From assembly GCF_001435445.1 (NCBI RefSeq), contig NZ_AZDH01000003.1:136572-200571 (forward strand): a stretch of 64,000 nucleotides of DNA, given 5' to 3'. Positions 36,489 through 45,771 of this stretch are shown here, in pieces. The position numbers and the translations under genes are program-made. The stretch is from Companilactobacillus kimchii DSM 13961 = JCM 10707. GTDB taxonomy: Bacteria; Bacillota; Bacilli; Lactobacillales; Lactobacillaceae. Each line of letters opens with the position of its first letter. The first letter of the stretch is position 1. Below the pieces are notes generated by a model. That model did no database searches. It was given only the letters and a program-made list of their open reading frames with translations, and was not told the origin of the DNA.

Positions 36489-37251
36489 GGAAATAGATAA
36501 ATTTCTAGTAGAACTTTTACAAAATGTGGGTAAGAGTTTGAGGGATGATGCTTTAAAAAAGAAATCAGTTGATACAAAAAAGAATCGAAATGATTTAGTG
36601 ACAAATTTTGATAAAAAAACTGAACGTTATATTAATTCTGAACTCAAAAGAGTTTTTCCTGAAGCTACGATTGTTAGTGAAGAAGGCTATGGTGACTTAG
36701 TAACGGACATGTCGGGATTGGTATTTTTTGTTGATCCAATCGACGGTACAATGAACTTTGTTAAACGTGGAGACGATTTCGCATCAATGATTGGCGCTTA
36801 CATTGATGGTGAACCATTAATTGGTGCTATTATAGATGTTATGGGTAATAACATTTACCATGGCGGTAAAGAAATTGGCTTGTTCATTAATGATGAGAAA
36901 ATAGATATTCCAAGAAATTTACCTTTAGTTGAAGGTTTGGTCGACGTTTCGGCGCCGATGGCTTTGGCTAATAAATTTAATGTTCAGGATGTCATTAAAA
37001 AAAGTAGTGGTTTCAGGGTTTATGGAAGTGCAGGAATTATTTTTGGTCATCTCTTGACTGGAAAAGAAGTCATGTATATGTCATACTTAGCACCATGGGA
37101 CTTGGCTGCCGGGCGTGTCTTATGTGAAGCTGCAGGTATGAGTGTGGTAAGTATTGACGATGCACCAATAAATATGCTAAAATCACAAGTCGTAATAGTT
37201 GGTACTCAGAAAGTTGTTTCTGAAGCACTGACGACAGTCAAAACGCGTTAG
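36472..37251 (+). CDS. Inositol monophosphatase family protein
   Basis: A 259-residue Mg-dependent sugar-phosphate phosphatase. Metal motifs are present: VSEEGYGD near residue 65, DPIDGTMNFV near residue 85 and the C-terminal APWDLAAGRVLCEAAG near residue 205. Homologues act on inositol-1-phosphate, fructose bisphosphate or pAp; the true substrate here is not known. It starts inside the UPF0223 gene with AAGG upstream. Confidence 0.88.
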   Translation: MTVDSKEIDKFLVELLQNVGKSLRDDALKKKSVDTKKNRNDLVTNFDKKTERYINSELKRVFPEATIVSEEGYGDLVTDMSGLVFFVDPIDGTMNFVKRGDDFASMIGAYIDGEPLIGAIIDVMGNNIYHGGKEIGLFINDEKIDIPRNLPLVEGLVDVSAPMALANKFNVQDVIKKSSGFRVYGSAGIIFGHLLTGKEVMYMSYLAPWDLAAGRVLCEAAGMSVVSIDDAPINMLKSQVVIVGTQKVVSEALTTVKTR

Positions 37252-37253
37252 TG

Positions 37254-37280
37254 AACTGTGAGAGGTTTCACAGTTTTTTT
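37254..37280 (+). terminator. Terminator after the IMPase-like gene
   Basis: AACTGTGA (37254-37261) pairs with TCACAGTT (37268-37275), then TTTTT. Confidence 0.82.
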
Positions 37281-37324
37281 ATTGCTAGTAATTTAAACAC
37301 GTATTTATGGAAGGAAGAACTAAT

Positions 37325-39166
37325 TTGACTAAGAGAAGAGAAGATATTAGAAACATTGCGATCATCGCTCACGTTGACCACGGTAAAACTACATTAGTTA
37401 ACGAAATGTTAAAACAATCAGACACACTAGGATCACATTATGAAATTCAAGATCGTGCCCTTGATTCAAATGCTATTGAAAGAGAACGTGGAATCACAAT
37501 CCTTTCTAAGAATACTGCTGTTGATTACGATGGCAAGAAGATCAACATTTTGGATACACCAGGACACGCGGACTTCGGTGGTGAAGTTGAACGTATCATG
37601 AAGATGGTTGATGGTGTACTTTTGGTTGTTGATGCTTATGAAGGTACAATGCCACAAACACGTTTCGTGTTGAAGAAGGCTTTGGAACAACATTTGACAC
37701 CAATCGTCGTTATTAACAAAATTGATAGACCAGGTGCTCGTCCTGCTGAAGTAGTTGACGAAGTTCTTGAATTGTTTATCGAATTAGGTGCTGATGACTC
37801 ACAACTTGATTTCCCAGTTGTTTATGCTTCAGCTATTAACGGAACATCAAGTTACTCAGATGATCCTGCTAACCAAGAACATACAATGAACCCTATCTTT
37901 GATACTATTTTGAAGACAATCCCTGCACCAGTTGACAACTCAGATGAACCTTTACAATTCCAAGTTGCCTTACTAGACTACAACGATTACGTTGGTCGTA
38001 TTGGTATCGGACGTATCTTCCGTGGAAAGATTAAAGTTGGTGACAGTGTTACTGTTATGAAGCTTGACGGTTCTACAAAGAACTTCCGTGTTACAAAACT
38101 ATTTGGTTTCATGGGCTTGAATCGTGTTGAAATCAATGAAGCTAAAGCCGGAGATCTAATTGCTGTTTCTGGTATGGAAGATATTTATGTTGGTGAAACT
38201 GTTACACCAGTTGACCATCAAGAAGCACTTCCATTGCTACGTATTGATGAACCAACACTACAAATGACATTCTTGCAAAACAATTCACCTTTCGCTGGTC
38301 GTGAAGGTACAGAAGTTACTGCTAGAAAGATTGAAGATCGTTTAAGAAGACAACTACATACTGATGTTTCTCTTAAAGTTGAAAACACAGACCAAGCTGG
38401 TTCATGGCTAGTTTCAGGTCGTGGTGAACTTCACTTGTCAATCCTTGTTGAAGAAATGCGTCGTGAAGGTTTCGAATTACAACTATCACGTCCAGAAGTT
38501 ATTTACAAGACAGTTGACAATCAAAAGTGTGAACCATTTGAAGAGGTAACTATCGATACACCTGACGAATATGTTGGTTCAGTTATCGATTCAATGTCAC
38601 AACGTAAAGGTGACATGCAAAACATGGAAAGTACTGGAAATGGTCAAACAAGACTTATTTTCTCAGCACCTTCACGTGGTTTGATTGGTTACTCAACAGA
38701 GTTCTTATCAATGACTGGTGGTTATGGTATTTTGAACCATACATTCTCAGAATATAAACCAGTTGTTAGAAATTGGAACCCAGGTAGAAGAACTGGTGCT
38801 TTGGTTTCAATCAACCAAGGTCCATCAACTACTTACTCACTACAATCTGTTGAAGATCGTGGTACATTATTCATTGGTGCTGGTGTTGATGTATATGAAG
38901 GTATGATCGTTGGTGAAAGTAGTCGTGATCAAGATATCGCCGTTACTGTTACTAAAGGTAAGAACCTTACAAATACTCGTGCTTCTGGTAAAGATCACGC
39001 TGCTGCTATCAAGACTCCAAAGGCAATGTCACTTGAACAATCAATCGAATTCCTAAACGAAGACGAACTTTGTGAAGTAACACCTAAGAGTGTTAGATTA
39101 CGTAAGAAGATCTTGAACACAAACGAACGTAAGAAGTTTGATAAGACAAAGAAAATGTCTAAATAA
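37325..39166 (+). CDS. typA: Translational GTPase TypA/BipA
   Basis: A 613-residue ribosome-binding GTPase of the EF-G group that helps 50S assembly and stress growth. G1 [10 protein letters not shown]2 ERGITI, G3 [14 protein letters not shown] and G4 NKIDR are seen in the first 135 residues, followed by domains II, III, V and the BipA-specific C-terminal domain. TTG at 37325 with AAGGAAG at 7 bases gives the family's usual length; the ATG at 37307 would put the Shine-Dalgarno inside the gene. Confidence 0.96.
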   Translation: MTKRREDIRNIAIIAHVDHGKTTLVNEMLKQSDTLGSHYEIQDRALDSNAIERERGITILSKNTAVDYDGKKINILDTPGHADFGGEVERIMKMVDGVLLVVDAYEGTMPQTRFVLKKALEQHLTPIVVINKIDRPGARPAEVVDEVLELFIELGADDSQLDFPVVYASAINGTSSYSDDPANQEHTMNPIFDTILKTIPAPVDNSDEPLQFQVALLDYNDYVGRIGIGRIFRGKIKVGDSVTVMKLDGSTKNFRVTKLFGFMGLNRVEINEAKAGDLIAVSGMEDIYVGETVTPVDHQEALPLLRIDEPTLQMTFLQNNSPFAGREGTEVTARKIEDRLRRQLHTDVSLKVENTDQAGSWLVSGRGELHLSILVEEMRREGFELQLSRPEVIYKTVDNQKCEPFEEVTIDTPDEYVGSVIDSMSQRKGDMQNMESTGNGQTRLIFSAPSRGLIGYSTEFLSMTGGYGILNHTFSEYKPVVRNWNPGRRTGALVSINQGPSTTYSLQSVEDRGTLFIGAGVDVYEGMIVGESSRDQDIAVTVTKGKNLTNTRASGKDHAAAIKTPKAMSLEQSIEFLNEDELCEVTPKSVRLRKKILNTNERKKFDKTKKMSK

Positions 39167-39179
39167 TTAGATTATTTGT

Positions 39180-39214
39180 GAAGCTAAGGATAAATTTCCT
39201 TGGCTTCTTTTTTT
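39180..39214 (+). terminator. Terminator of typA
   Basis: GAAGCTAAGGA (39180-39190) pairs with TCCTTGGCTTC (39197-39207), one G-U pair, followed by TTTTTTT. Confidence 0.87.
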
Positions 39215-39260
39215 ATGCCAAAAAGGCAGGGTGGGACAGTTTTTTTCTGGTATTATTTGG

Positions 39261-39269
39261 TGGTATAAT
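39261..39269 (+). promoter_or_regulatory. Extended -10 promoter of ftsW
   Basis: TGG directly before TATAAT; the -35 region is only T-rich. It lies 29 bases before the ftsW GTG. Confidence 0.5.
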
Positions 39270-39297
39270 CTTATTATTAGATTTTAGGAGCTAAGAT

Positions 39298-40470
39298 GTG
39301 AAAAAATTAAAAAAAATTGACTTATGGATTGTTATTCCATATATCATCTTATTAGGTATTGGAATCGTTATGGTTTATTCAGCCAGTTTTTACAATTCAT
39401 TGGTCTCTGGCGGAAGTACCACGCAATACTTAATTAAACAGGCTATTTTTGCGGTACTAGGGTTATTCTTATGTTATTTCAATTTTATCCTCAAAGCTAA
39501 AATTTTTAAAAATCGACATTTTATTAAATATGCGTTGCTCTTTACAGTGCTATCTTTAGCAGCATTACCAATCCTAGGTAAATTGTTTCCCAGTTTACGT
39601 GTTAATGGTGCGGTAGCTTGGATTCCCATTGGACCATTTAATTATCAACCGTTGGAATTAGCTAAGTTGGTTCTGATCCTGTATTTATCTTTTGTACTAA
39701 CTAGTAAGCAGGAACGACTGTTGTCATATCAAAATTGGAAGGAAATTGGTTTTGAAGTATTACCTCCAATCTTAGTTGTGGCGATAATTGTTATCTTACT
39801 TTTGATTCAACCTGACTTTGGTGGAGCCATTGTTATTTCATTAATTACCTGGGTTCTCTTAGGTGCCTCAACAATCCCTGGTAAATACATTGTTAGATTG
39901 AGTGTAGGGTTAGGTGCCTTCTTAGGTTTATCAATCTATGGTATTTTTAAATTAGCTCCTTCAATTATCACCAGCCATTATCAATACCAACGTATTCTGG
40001 CGATGCAACATCCCTTTAAATTGGAACAGCACGCCGGAGCACAGTTAGTTAATTCTTTTTATGCTATTAGTAATGGCGGTATTTTTGGAGTTGGTTTAGG
40101 TAATGGGATTCAAAAACGTGGCTATTTACCAGAACCACATACCGATTTTATTCTAGCTGTTATCAGTGAAGAATTGGGTCTAGTAGGTGATATCGTTGTA
40201 TTATCGCTTTTGGCATTAATTATTTTACGAATAATCCTTATTGGTGTTCGTGCTAAGAAAAATTATAATGCTTTAGTTTGTTATGGAGTGGCGACAATGA
40301 TGTTGACACAAGTGATACTTAATGTAGGAGGATTATTAGGTATGATTCCTCTAACCGGTGTTACTTTGCCATTTATCAGTTATGGTGGATCCAGTATGTT
40401 AATACTATCGATTGCTTTAGGAATCGTTCTTAACTTGGATGCCACGAATAAATTTGAAAGAACAAGGTGA
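39298..40470 (+). CDS. ftsW: Peptidoglycan glycosyltransferase FtsW/RodA (SEDS)
   Basis: A 390-residue membrane protein with about ten helices that polymerises lipid II and may flip it. Family signs are VMVYSASFY near residue 24, GQPDFGGA-like IQPDFGGAIV near residue 165, GIQKRGYLPEPHTDFI near residue 275 with the catalytic Asp region, and LPFISYGGSSM near residue 358. The start is GTG with TAGGAG upstream. The location next to ylbG-rsmD-coaD matches FtsW of lactobacilli; RodA would be the other possibility. Confidence 0.93.
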   Translation: MKKLKKIDLWIVIPYIILLGIGIVMVYSASFYNSLVSGGSTTQYLIKQAIFAVLGLFLCYFNFILKAKIFKNRHFIKYALLFTVLSLAALPILGKLFPSLRVNGAVAWIPIGPFNYQPLELAKLVLILYLSFVLTSKQERLLSYQNWKEIGFEVLPPILVVAIIVILLLIQPDFGGAIVISLITWVLLGASTIPGKYIVRLSVGLGAFLGLSIYGIFKLAPSIITSHYQYQRILAMQHPFKLEQHAGAQLVNSFYAISNGGIFGVGLGNGIQKRGYLPEPHTDFILAVISEELGLVGDIVVLSLLALIILRIILIGVRAKKNYNALVCYGVATMMLTQVILNVGGLLGMIPLTGVTLPFISYGGSSMLILSIALGIVLNLDATNKFERTR

Positions 40471-40474
40471 TCTT

Positions 40475-40741
40475 ATGTTTAAAAAAGTAGAGCGCCAAGC
40501 TTTGTATGTTTGGGTTTACTCGCTTAAATGGCGGAAGAAATTGCAGCGTTACGGTACAATCTATTACACTTCCCCTAAAATGAAATATGTAATGATGTAC
40601 GTAAACTCTAATCGAGTTGCAGAAGTTAGAAAAGAATTGAATTCCAAGAATTACGTGAAAAGAGTTTCATTGGCCCATCGTAAAGAATTAGACGAGCATT
40701 ATGTTCTAAAAACTTCTGAAAGTAAGCAAGAGGAAAATTAA
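40475..40741 (+). CDS. UPF0298 family protein YlbG
   Basis: An 88-residue small protein with the family pattern LYVWVYSLKWRKKLQRYG, then MMYVNSNRVAEV. Function is unknown. ATG at 40475 with AAGGTGA (40464-40470) is chosen; the open frame upstream overlaps ftsW. The last base of its stop is the first base of rsmD (TAATG), so the two are coupled. Confidence 0.88.
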   Translation: MFKKVERQALYVWVYSLKWRKKLQRYGTIYYTSPKMKYVMMYVNSNRVAEVRKELNSKNYVKRVSLAHRKELDEHYVLKTSESKQEEN

Positions 40742-41295
40742 TGAAAGTTGTATCAGGAAAGTTTCGTGGATTAAATTTAAAGGCAGTTCCTAGTAATAAT
40801 ACTCGCCCCACATCAGCTAAAGTTAAAGAAGCGGTTTTTAGTATGTTAACACCATATCTAGTCGATGAAGGTGTGGCCCTGGATCTGTTTGCAGGAACTG
40901 GTAGTCTAGGTATCGAGGCTGTGTCACGTGGTTATAAAACGGCCTATTTGGTTGATAAGGCTTATAAAGCTATTAGTACGATTAAAGAGAATGTCGATAA
41001 GACTCGTGCTAATGAGAGCTTTGTGGTTATGAAGACTGCGGCAACTGAAGCTTTGACTAAGTTTAAGGATGATCAGGTAAAATTTGATTTAGTCTTTTTG
41101 GATCCACCATACCGCATGAAAATTACAGAACAGATCATAAAAGATATGGTAGAAGGAGATTTATTAAATCCCGGTGCCATTATTGTTGATGAAACAGATT
41201 ATGATATTGATCTTACTAACTTTGCCAAAATAAATTTACTTAAAGAAAAGAATTATAAAGATACCAAGGTTGCATTGTATCAGTTTGGAGGATGA
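40741..41295 (+). CDS. rsmD: 16S rRNA (guanine966-N2)-methyltransferase RsmD
   Basis: A 184-residue SAM-dependent methyltransferase. LDLFAGTGSLGIEA near residue 46 binds SAM and FLDPPY near residue 119 is the catalytic N6/N2 amino-methylation motif; the N-terminal VSGKFRGLNLKAVP and RPTSAKVKEAVF are typical of RsmD. It is coupled to ylbG and coaD. Confidence 0.95.
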   Translation: MKVVSGKFRGLNLKAVPSNNTRPTSAKVKEAVFSMLTPYLVDEGVALDLFAGTGSLGIEAVSRGYKTAYLVDKAYKAISTIKENVDKTRANESFVVMKTAATEALTKFKDDQVKFDLVFLDPPYRMKITEQIIKDMVEGDLLNPGAIIVDETDYDIDLTNFAKINLLKEKNYKDTKVALYQFGG

Positions 41296-41297
41296 GT

Positions 41298-41789
41298 ATG
41301 TCACAAAAGGTTGGACTTTATGCGGGCAGTTTTGATCCAGTTACCAATGGTCATTTGGATATAATCCGTCGTGCTTCAAAACTATTTGATAAATTATATG
41401 TGGCACCTATGACTAATACATCAAAAAAATATTTATTTTCCTATCAGGAAAAGAAGTCTTTTATTGAAGCTGAAATCAAGGATCTAAGTAATGTTTCTGT
41501 CGTAGATGGGAAATCAGAACTTTCAACTAATTTGGCTCGTCAATTAGGAGCCGGTTTCATGGTTCGTTCGATGCGTAATCCGGATGATTTTGGTTATGAG
41601 TCGGGTGTAGCCTCAATTAATAAAGTTTTGGATAAGAATATTGAAACGATATTCCTGCTAGCAAACGATCAGTATGCTACGATATCATCGTCGATGATGA
41701 AAGAAGTGGCTAAGTTTGGTGGCGACATATCCGAGTTTGTACCTCAAGCAGTCGCTTTAGAGTTGATGAAGAAATTGAGGAAGGAATAA
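41298..41789 (+). CDS. coaD: Phosphopantetheine adenylyltransferase
   Basis: Makes dephospho-CoA from 4'-phosphopantetheine and ATP. The 163-residue protein has GSFDPVTNGHLD (T/HxGH nucleotide motif) at residues 9-20, VRSMRNPDDFGYE near residue 88 and ISSSMMKEV near residue 127. ATG at 41298 lies 6 bases after GGAGG (41287-41291), whereas ATG at 41292 touches it, so the shorter start is chosen. Confidence 0.95.
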   Translation: MSQKVGLYAGSFDPVTNGHLDIIRRASKLFDKLYVAPMTNTSKKYLFSYQEKKSFIEAEIKDLSNVSVVDGKSELSTNLARQLGAGFMVRSMRNPDDFGYESGVASINKVLDKNIETIFLLANDQYATISSSMMKEVAKFGGDISEFVPQAVALELMKKLRKE

Positions 41790-41795
41790 ATTATT

Positions 41796-42851
41796 TTGAG
41801 ATTTAACAAAACTAGAAATAAGATCTTTGGTGCTATATTTATTTTTATTGTTGTCGTGGCATTCTTCTTTACACCAACAGGTTATTATTTGGAAGTTCCA
41901 GGTAGTGCCGAAGATACTTCTCAATTTGTAAAGGTCAATGGTAAGCAAGATAAGAAAAAGGGAAGCTTACTGTTAACGACAGTTGGAATTGTGAGTGGAA
42001 CACCATTTACGTTGTTGAAGTCAATGGGAAATGATTTTGAAACTATTTACTCACAAGAGGAGTTGATGGGAAATGAAAATAGTCAACAATATTTCCAAGT
42101 TCAACAGTACTATATGAAATCAGCAACTAATAATGCAATCCAAGCAGCTTATTCTAAGGCAGGCAAGCCATTTACTAAAAAGTATTTAGGTGTTTATATT
42201 ATGGATATCATGGATAACTCTGCTTTTAAGAATAAACTACAAGTTGGAGATACAATTACATCCATCAATAATTACCACTTTAAGAATTCGGCTCAGTTTA
42301 TCAATTACGTTAAGAAGCAAGATAAAAAATCTACTGTAAAAATTAATTTTGTACGCGATGGTAAAAAGAAATCAGCTTCGGGTAAATTAGTTAAATTAGC
42401 AGATACCAAACGTTATGGTTTAGGAATCACTTTGACTGATAATACAGAGGCCAAAGGTAATCCTCCAACAAAGATTGATGCCGGCAGTATTGGTGGACCT
42501 TCAGCGGGGTTGATGTTTACCTTGCAGGTTTACTCACAGATCAGCAATAAAGATTTGAAAGCAGGTCGTACTATTGCTGGGACTGGAACGATTGCTCCTG
42601 ATGGAACCGTGGGTCCTATTGGTGGAATCGAGAAGAAAGTCTATGCAGCTTCCGAAATGGGGGCAACAATCTTCTTTGCTCCTGACGACCCTGTAACAAA
42701 GGAAATTAAGAAATACGAACCAGGCTATGTTAATAATTACAATTTGGCCAAACGTGCCGCTAAGAAAATTCATACGAAGATGAAGATTGTACCTGTAAAG
42801 AACCTAAACGATGCAATTAATTATCTCGAAAAAACAAAACAGTCCAAATAA
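41796..42851 (+). CDS. PDZ-domain Lon-type serine protease (YlbL/SepM family)
   Basis: A 351-residue protein with one N-terminal membrane helix (about residues 11-28), a PDZ domain near residues 125-205 and a Lon-like protease domain with catalytic Ser in GGPSAGLMF (near residue 230) and Lys in GGIEKKVYAA (near residue 275). It acts outside the membrane; the streptococcal SepM trims a competence peptide and the Bacillus YlbL has a DNA-damage checkpoint role. The start is TTG with GAGGAAGGA upstream. It precedes comEA-comEC. Confidence 0.9.
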   Translation: MRFNKTRNKIFGAIFIFIVVVAFFFTPTGYYLEVPGSAEDTSQFVKVNGKQDKKKGSLLLTTVGIVSGTPFTLLKSMGNDFETIYSQEELMGNENSQQYFQVQQYYMKSATNNAIQAAYSKAGKPFTKKYLGVYIMDIMDNSAFKNKLQVGDTITSINNYHFKNSAQFINYVKKQDKKSTVKINFVRDGKKKSASGKLVKLADTKRYGLGITLTDNTEAKGNPPTKIDAGSIGGPSAGLMFTLQVYSQISNKDLKAGRTIAGTGTIAPDGTVGPIGGIEKKVYAASEMGATIFFAPDDPVTKEIKKYEPGYVNNYNLAKRAAKKIHTKMKIVPVKNLNDAINYLEKTKQSK

Positions 42852-42866
42852 GGGCTGTTTTTTTTC
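42837..42866 (+). terminator. Terminator after the YlbL-like gene
   Basis: AAACAGTCC pairs with GGGCTGTTT (one G-U), then TTTTT; the stem overlaps the stop codon. Confidence 0.8.
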
Positions 42867-42890
42867 GTAATTTAATTCGAGGTGATTGAA

Positions 42891-43517
42891 ATGGAAGAAG
42901 TTTATCAATACGTTCGAAATAAAAAAATTATTTTATTAATGTGTATCGTAGGTTTAGTTATAGGAGGATATTTTTTTCTTTTCCACAAGGTAACACCGAC
43001 TAGTACGGTAGAACCTAAGCAGGAATTAGCAACTCAAAAGGATGAAATTAAAAAAAGTAAAACTGATTTGAAAGCAAAAGAACTACAGATGATAGTTGTT
43101 GATGTACAAGGCGCCGTTCAAAAACCAGGTGTTTATCGTGTAAAAGATAAGGCAATCATACAAGAAGTAATACAGACAGCTGGTGGTCTTGCAACAAATG
43201 CCGATTTAAAACAGATTAATCAGGCCAAAAGAGTTGCTGATCAGATGCAAATTTATATTCCAGTTAAAGGTGAGAAAACAGTTGCTCCTGCCGGCACAAA
43301 TTCCTCAGGTGGTAGTCAAGATAAAAAGATAGTAAATATTAATACAGCGACAGTTGATGATTTTAAGGATGTAACTGGTATTGGTCCTAAAAAAGCGGAG
43401 AAGGTAATTGCCTATCGTGAAGAACATGGTCAATTTAAAACACTACATGATTTAACTAATGTTTCGGGTATCGGTGAGAAAAGCTTAGCTAAACTGAAAG
43501 ATCAGTTGACAGTCTAG
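42891..43517 (+). CDS. comEA: Competence protein ComEA
   Basis: A 208-residue DNA receptor of the transformation machinery. A membrane helix at about residues 14-31 is followed by an SLBB domain (VVDVQGAVQKPGVYRV, near residue 65) and a double helix-hairpin-helix DNA-binding domain (VNINTATVDDFKDVTGIGPKKAEKV onward, about residues 147-205). ATG at 42891 follows CGAGGTG by 6 bases. comEC starts 4 bases after the stop; comEB is absent. Confidence 0.93.
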   Translation: MEEVYQYVRNKKIILLMCIVGLVIGGYFFLFHKVTPTSTVEPKQELATQKDEIKKSKTDLKAKELQMIVVDVQGAVQKPGVYRVKDKAIIQEVIQTAGGLATNADLKQINQAKRVADQMQIYIPVKGEKTVAPAGTNSSGGSQDKKIVNINTATVDDFKDVTGIGPKKAEKVIAYREEHGQFKTLHDLTNVSGIGEKSLAKLKDQLTV

Positions 43518-43521
43518 AATA

Positions 43522-45771
43522 GTGAAAGGTAAATTGATTTTCCCTGCGCTGGTAATAGTTTTATTAATAACAATTTATTTTGAAAGTAAATTATTTATCA
43601 TCTTTCTACTATTATTAATAATAAGGATTGTCTTGCTTAGAAATAAAAGTCTGAACTTGCTGATTATAAGTTTATCCATAATCTTTGCCATACGTTGTTG
43701 GACGATAACACCGCCAACCACGGTACCACAAGTACGGAGTGGAATAGTAACACCGGATTCAATTTCTATCAATGGAGATTTATTGACGGGTGAATTACAA
43801 ACTAATCGCGAAACGGTGAAATTCATTTATCAAATAAGGACACAAAGTGAACAACAATATTGGAAAAAGTTAGACCACATGGTTCAAGCAAAATTAGAAG
43901 TTAAGAAGGTAGAACCAATAGCTCGACCACGTAATCCTGGTGAATTTAATTACGCAAAGTATTTAATTAAACAGAATATTTATTATCAAGCAGAAATCAC
44001 AGAATTCAAAAATCTTCTAGAGTACCACCCACAAAGTTTCAAGGGTAAAATAAACGTTTTACGAATACATATAATTAAATACTTAGCGCAGTTGCCAAAG
44101 TGGTTAAGAATTCATGCTCAAAGCTTGATAGTTGGTTACACTGCTCCTACAGATAAGGATTTTTTAAAAATTTTGAGTGTTTTGGGAGTGATCCATCTTT
44201 TTAGTTTATCGGGTCTGCATGTGTTACTTATTCTGACTTTAATCAGAAAGTTAACATCTTTTTTGAAAATTCCACTAGAATTAATTGACATGTTAATGTT
44301 ATTTTTACTGCCAAGTTATGGTATTTTGGTAGGCTCAAAGAGTGGTATTTGGCGTGCAGTTGTTTTAGCAATGGTTGGAATTGTATTTAAAAAGCTGGGT
44401 TGGTCATTAAGTAGTCTTGATATTTTTAGCGTGACACTGTTGATATGTCTGTTTGTTGATCCAATGGCCATAACGACTATGGGTGGTCAACTTAGTTTTC
44501 TACTGGCCTTTGCTATTATGTATTTGTATAAGCATACTAAATTTATTTGGGCAACATTAAAGATGAATTTAGTTAGTTTACCAATAATATGCTTTTATAC
44601 ATATCAGCTTAATTGGTTAACTCTATTGATAAATTTGATTTTTATTCCGTTATTTACTTACGTAATATTACCTTTGACCTTTATTTCAGCACTGTCAGTT
44701 AATTTAAAAATTTGGAATAACATAAATAATTTATTTGAAATTATGTATAGGATTCTAGATTATTTTTCCAGTAATGTTCAATTTATATTGGTGACAGGCA
44801 AATTAGCTGTTTTATCAGTTGTTTTATTGGTGATAATAAGTATTTTCTATATTGAGAGTAAAAGTATTTTCAATAAGTATTTATATCAGTATCTGATTAT
44901 CTTCGTCGGTTGTGTGGTGTTCAATAAGTTTCCCTTGAGTGGATCAGTGAACATAATTGATGTGGGTCAGGGGGATAGCATTCTGGTAACAACACCTTTA
45001 ATAAGAAAAACTTTTTTGATTGATACGGCAGGAAAATTAAAATTCATGACTAAACCTTGGGCAAAAAGAAATGGTGGTAATCAAGTAGAACACAGTACGA
45101 TTCCATTTTTAAAGTCGCAAGGTATTTCTAAAATCGATAAACTATTTTTGTCACATAAGGATGTTGATCATATCGGTAATTTAGAAATCTTGTTAAATAA
45201 GTTCCCGGTCAAACAGGTTAATTTTGGAATTGGTTTGGATCAGAATCTTCGAATTCAAAAGGTTATTCGAGCCCATCCGGAAATTGAATTTAGGAGTCGT
45301 CGACAAGGGGATGTTATTAAAACAGGTTTCATAAATTGGCAAGTTCTTTGGCCAAAGGTAAAAGGAAAAGGCGAGAATAGTGACTCGCTCACTTTATTAG
45401 CCCAGATTAAGAATAAAAAGTGGCTTTTTACAGGGGATTTGGATATTCCTTCAGAACAAAAAATATTGAAAGATTATCAATTCAAAGTTGACTATTTAAA
45501 GTTAGGTCACCATGGATCAAAAACAGCGACGGGTGATGAATTACTGGAAAAAACACAACCCCAATTAGGCTTGATTTCGTCCGGAGTTAATAATCGATAT
45601 GGGCATCCCAATCGGGAGACCTTGCAACGGCTGGAAAATCACCATGTAAAATATTTAAATACGGCTGATTATGGTATGATATCTTGGTATTACGATTTTT
45701 TCGATAATAGAGAAAAGATAACAACTTTTTTAAAGGGTGACTCGTTTGAAAATAGCAGAATTAAAAAGTAA
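43522..45771 (+). CDS. comEC: Competence protein ComEC, DNA uptake channel
   Basis: A 749-residue polytopic membrane protein that carries single-stranded DNA across the membrane. The N-terminal part has membrane helices and an OB-like DUF4131 region, the competence domain has IHLFSLSGLHVLLIL near residue 232, and the C-terminal beta-lactamase-like domain shows VGQGDSILV, SHKDVDHIGN and LGHHGSKTATGDELL. GTG at 43522 has no clear ribosome binding site, so it relies on coupling to comEA; TTG at 43534 with AAAGG is an alternative. The gene is intact. Confidence 0.92.
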   Translation: MKGKLIFPALVIVLLITIYFESKLFIIFLLLLIIRIVLLRNKSLNLLIISLSIIFAIRCWTITPPTTVPQVRSGIVTPDSISINGDLLTGELQTNRETVKFIYQIRTQSEQQYWKKLDHMVQAKLEVKKVEPIARPRNPGEFNYAKYLIKQNIYYQAEITEFKNLLEYHPQSFKGKINVLRIHIIKYLAQLPKWLRIHAQSLIVGYTAPTDKDFLKILSVLGVIHLFSLSGLHVLLILTLIRKLTSFLKIPLELIDMLMLFLLPSYGILVGSKSGIWRAVVLAMVGIVFKKLGWSLSSLDIFSVTLLICLFVDPMAITTMGGQLSFLLAFAIMYLYKHTKFIWATLKMNLVSLPIICFYTYQLNWLTLLINLIFIPLFTYVILPLTFISALSVNLKIWNNINNLFEIMYRILDYFSSNVQFILVTGKLAVLSVVLLVIISIFYIESKSIFNKYLYQYLIIFVGCVVFNKFPLSGSVNIIDVGQGDSILVTTPLIRKTFLIDTAGKLKFMTKPWAKRNGGNQVEHSTIPFLKSQGISKIDKLFLSHKDVDHIGNLEILLNKFPVKQVNFGIGLDQNLRIQKVIRAHPEIEFRSRRQGDVIKTGFINWQVLWPKVKGKGENSDSLTLLAQIKNKKWLFTGDLDIPSEQKILKDYQFKVDYLKLGHHGSKTATGDELLEKTQPQLGLISSGVNNRYGHPNRETLQRLENHHVKYLNTADYGMISWYYDFFDNREKITTFLKGDSFENSRIKK

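Noticed and set aside
39222-39247. GGCAGGGTGGGACAG next to a T-run, resembling a T-box or dispersed repeat
   Set aside because: No Stem I, specifier or terminator partner is near and the next gene is ftsW; too short to call a repeat.
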